From positions 1 through 31,461 of the forward strand of contig CAJJNQ010000028.1 in the NCBI GenBank assembly GCA_905193155.1: a stretch of DNA of 31,461 bases. Reading direction: 5' to 3'. The notes under the pieces are model-generated. The model ran no database searches. It saw nothing but the letters and a program-made list of their open reading frames with translations, and had not been told where the DNA came from. This DNA comes from an uncultured Christensenella sp. (lineage in GTDB: Bacteria > Bacillota > Clostridia > Christensenellales > UBA1750). The position numbers were made by a program, and so were the translations under genes. Positions 31,371 to 31,461 of this stretch are shown here, in pieces; position 1 is the first letter of the stretch, and each line of letters starts with the position of its first letter.

Positions 31371-31461
31371 TGTCCATCTTTCGCGTATTGTCGTTTTTCC
31401 CTCCGGGGATGCCGGAAGGGGCCGCCGCCCCTTCCGCTCTCTTCCGCAGGCGGGGGCGTGT

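Overview
The window reads as chromosome of a GC-rich gut-type Clostridium-class Firmicute (Oscillospirales or Christensenellales-like; inferred, not proven). Support comes from purine-rich AGGAGG ribosome sites, consensus TTGACA/TATAAT promoters, a T-box leader, a Firmicute-style 6S RNA, RadA next to a YacL-type PIN/TRAM protein, and a high density of plant- and host-glycan glycosidases without any SusC/D system. Most genes are on the minus strand.

Layout. 1-1600: GH30 glycosidase. 1600-4370: T-box leader, XRE-cupin regulator and acyl-CoA synthetase as one minus-strand unit. 4430-7440: YacL-like nuclease, RadA, a DUF559-like protein and an interspersed repeat. 7680-8981: membrane-anchored beta-propeller protein. 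9160-11560: HD hydrolase, GH29 alpha-L-fucosidase and a stand-alone FakA middle domain, ended by a terminator. 11680-17290: GH78 alpha-L-rhamnosidase divergent from a GHL6-like putative glycosidase, then a convergent sialidase-fold protein. 17350-17900: tRNA-Glu, tRNA-Gln and a 6S RNA, each promoter assignable. 17914-19486: SsuBC/TauBC-type ABC transporter lacking a binding protein. 19640-20580: a small island with two ribbon-helix-helix (RHH) genes, shared operator-like repeats, a consensus plus-strand promoter, an RBS-masking hairpin, one solitary type I-C-like CRISPR repeat and a broken acetyltransferase. 20647-22492: AEC transporter plus WYL regulator. 22636-27464 (plus strand): Eis-like acetyltransferase, zinc-ribbon membrane protein, and overlapping ppx-ppk. 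27474-27584: a palindromic MITE-like repeat. 27716-30112: GH27-GH172 operon. 30347-31306: URO-D/MtaA-family protein.

How it fits together. At least six genes remove terminal sugars (fucose, rhamnose, galactose, furanosides, perhaps sialic or uronic residues). Nearly all lack signal peptides, so they probably act in the cytoplasm on imported oligosaccharides. The most interesting regulatory unit is the T-box, whose specifier (ATC) and TGGT bulge both fit tRNA-Ile. It would make acyl-CoA synthetase expression depend on isoleucine starvation, which suggests isoleucine synthesis from 2-methylbutyrate. The RHH/CRISPR-repeat island at 19.6-20.6 kb is the least explained stretch.
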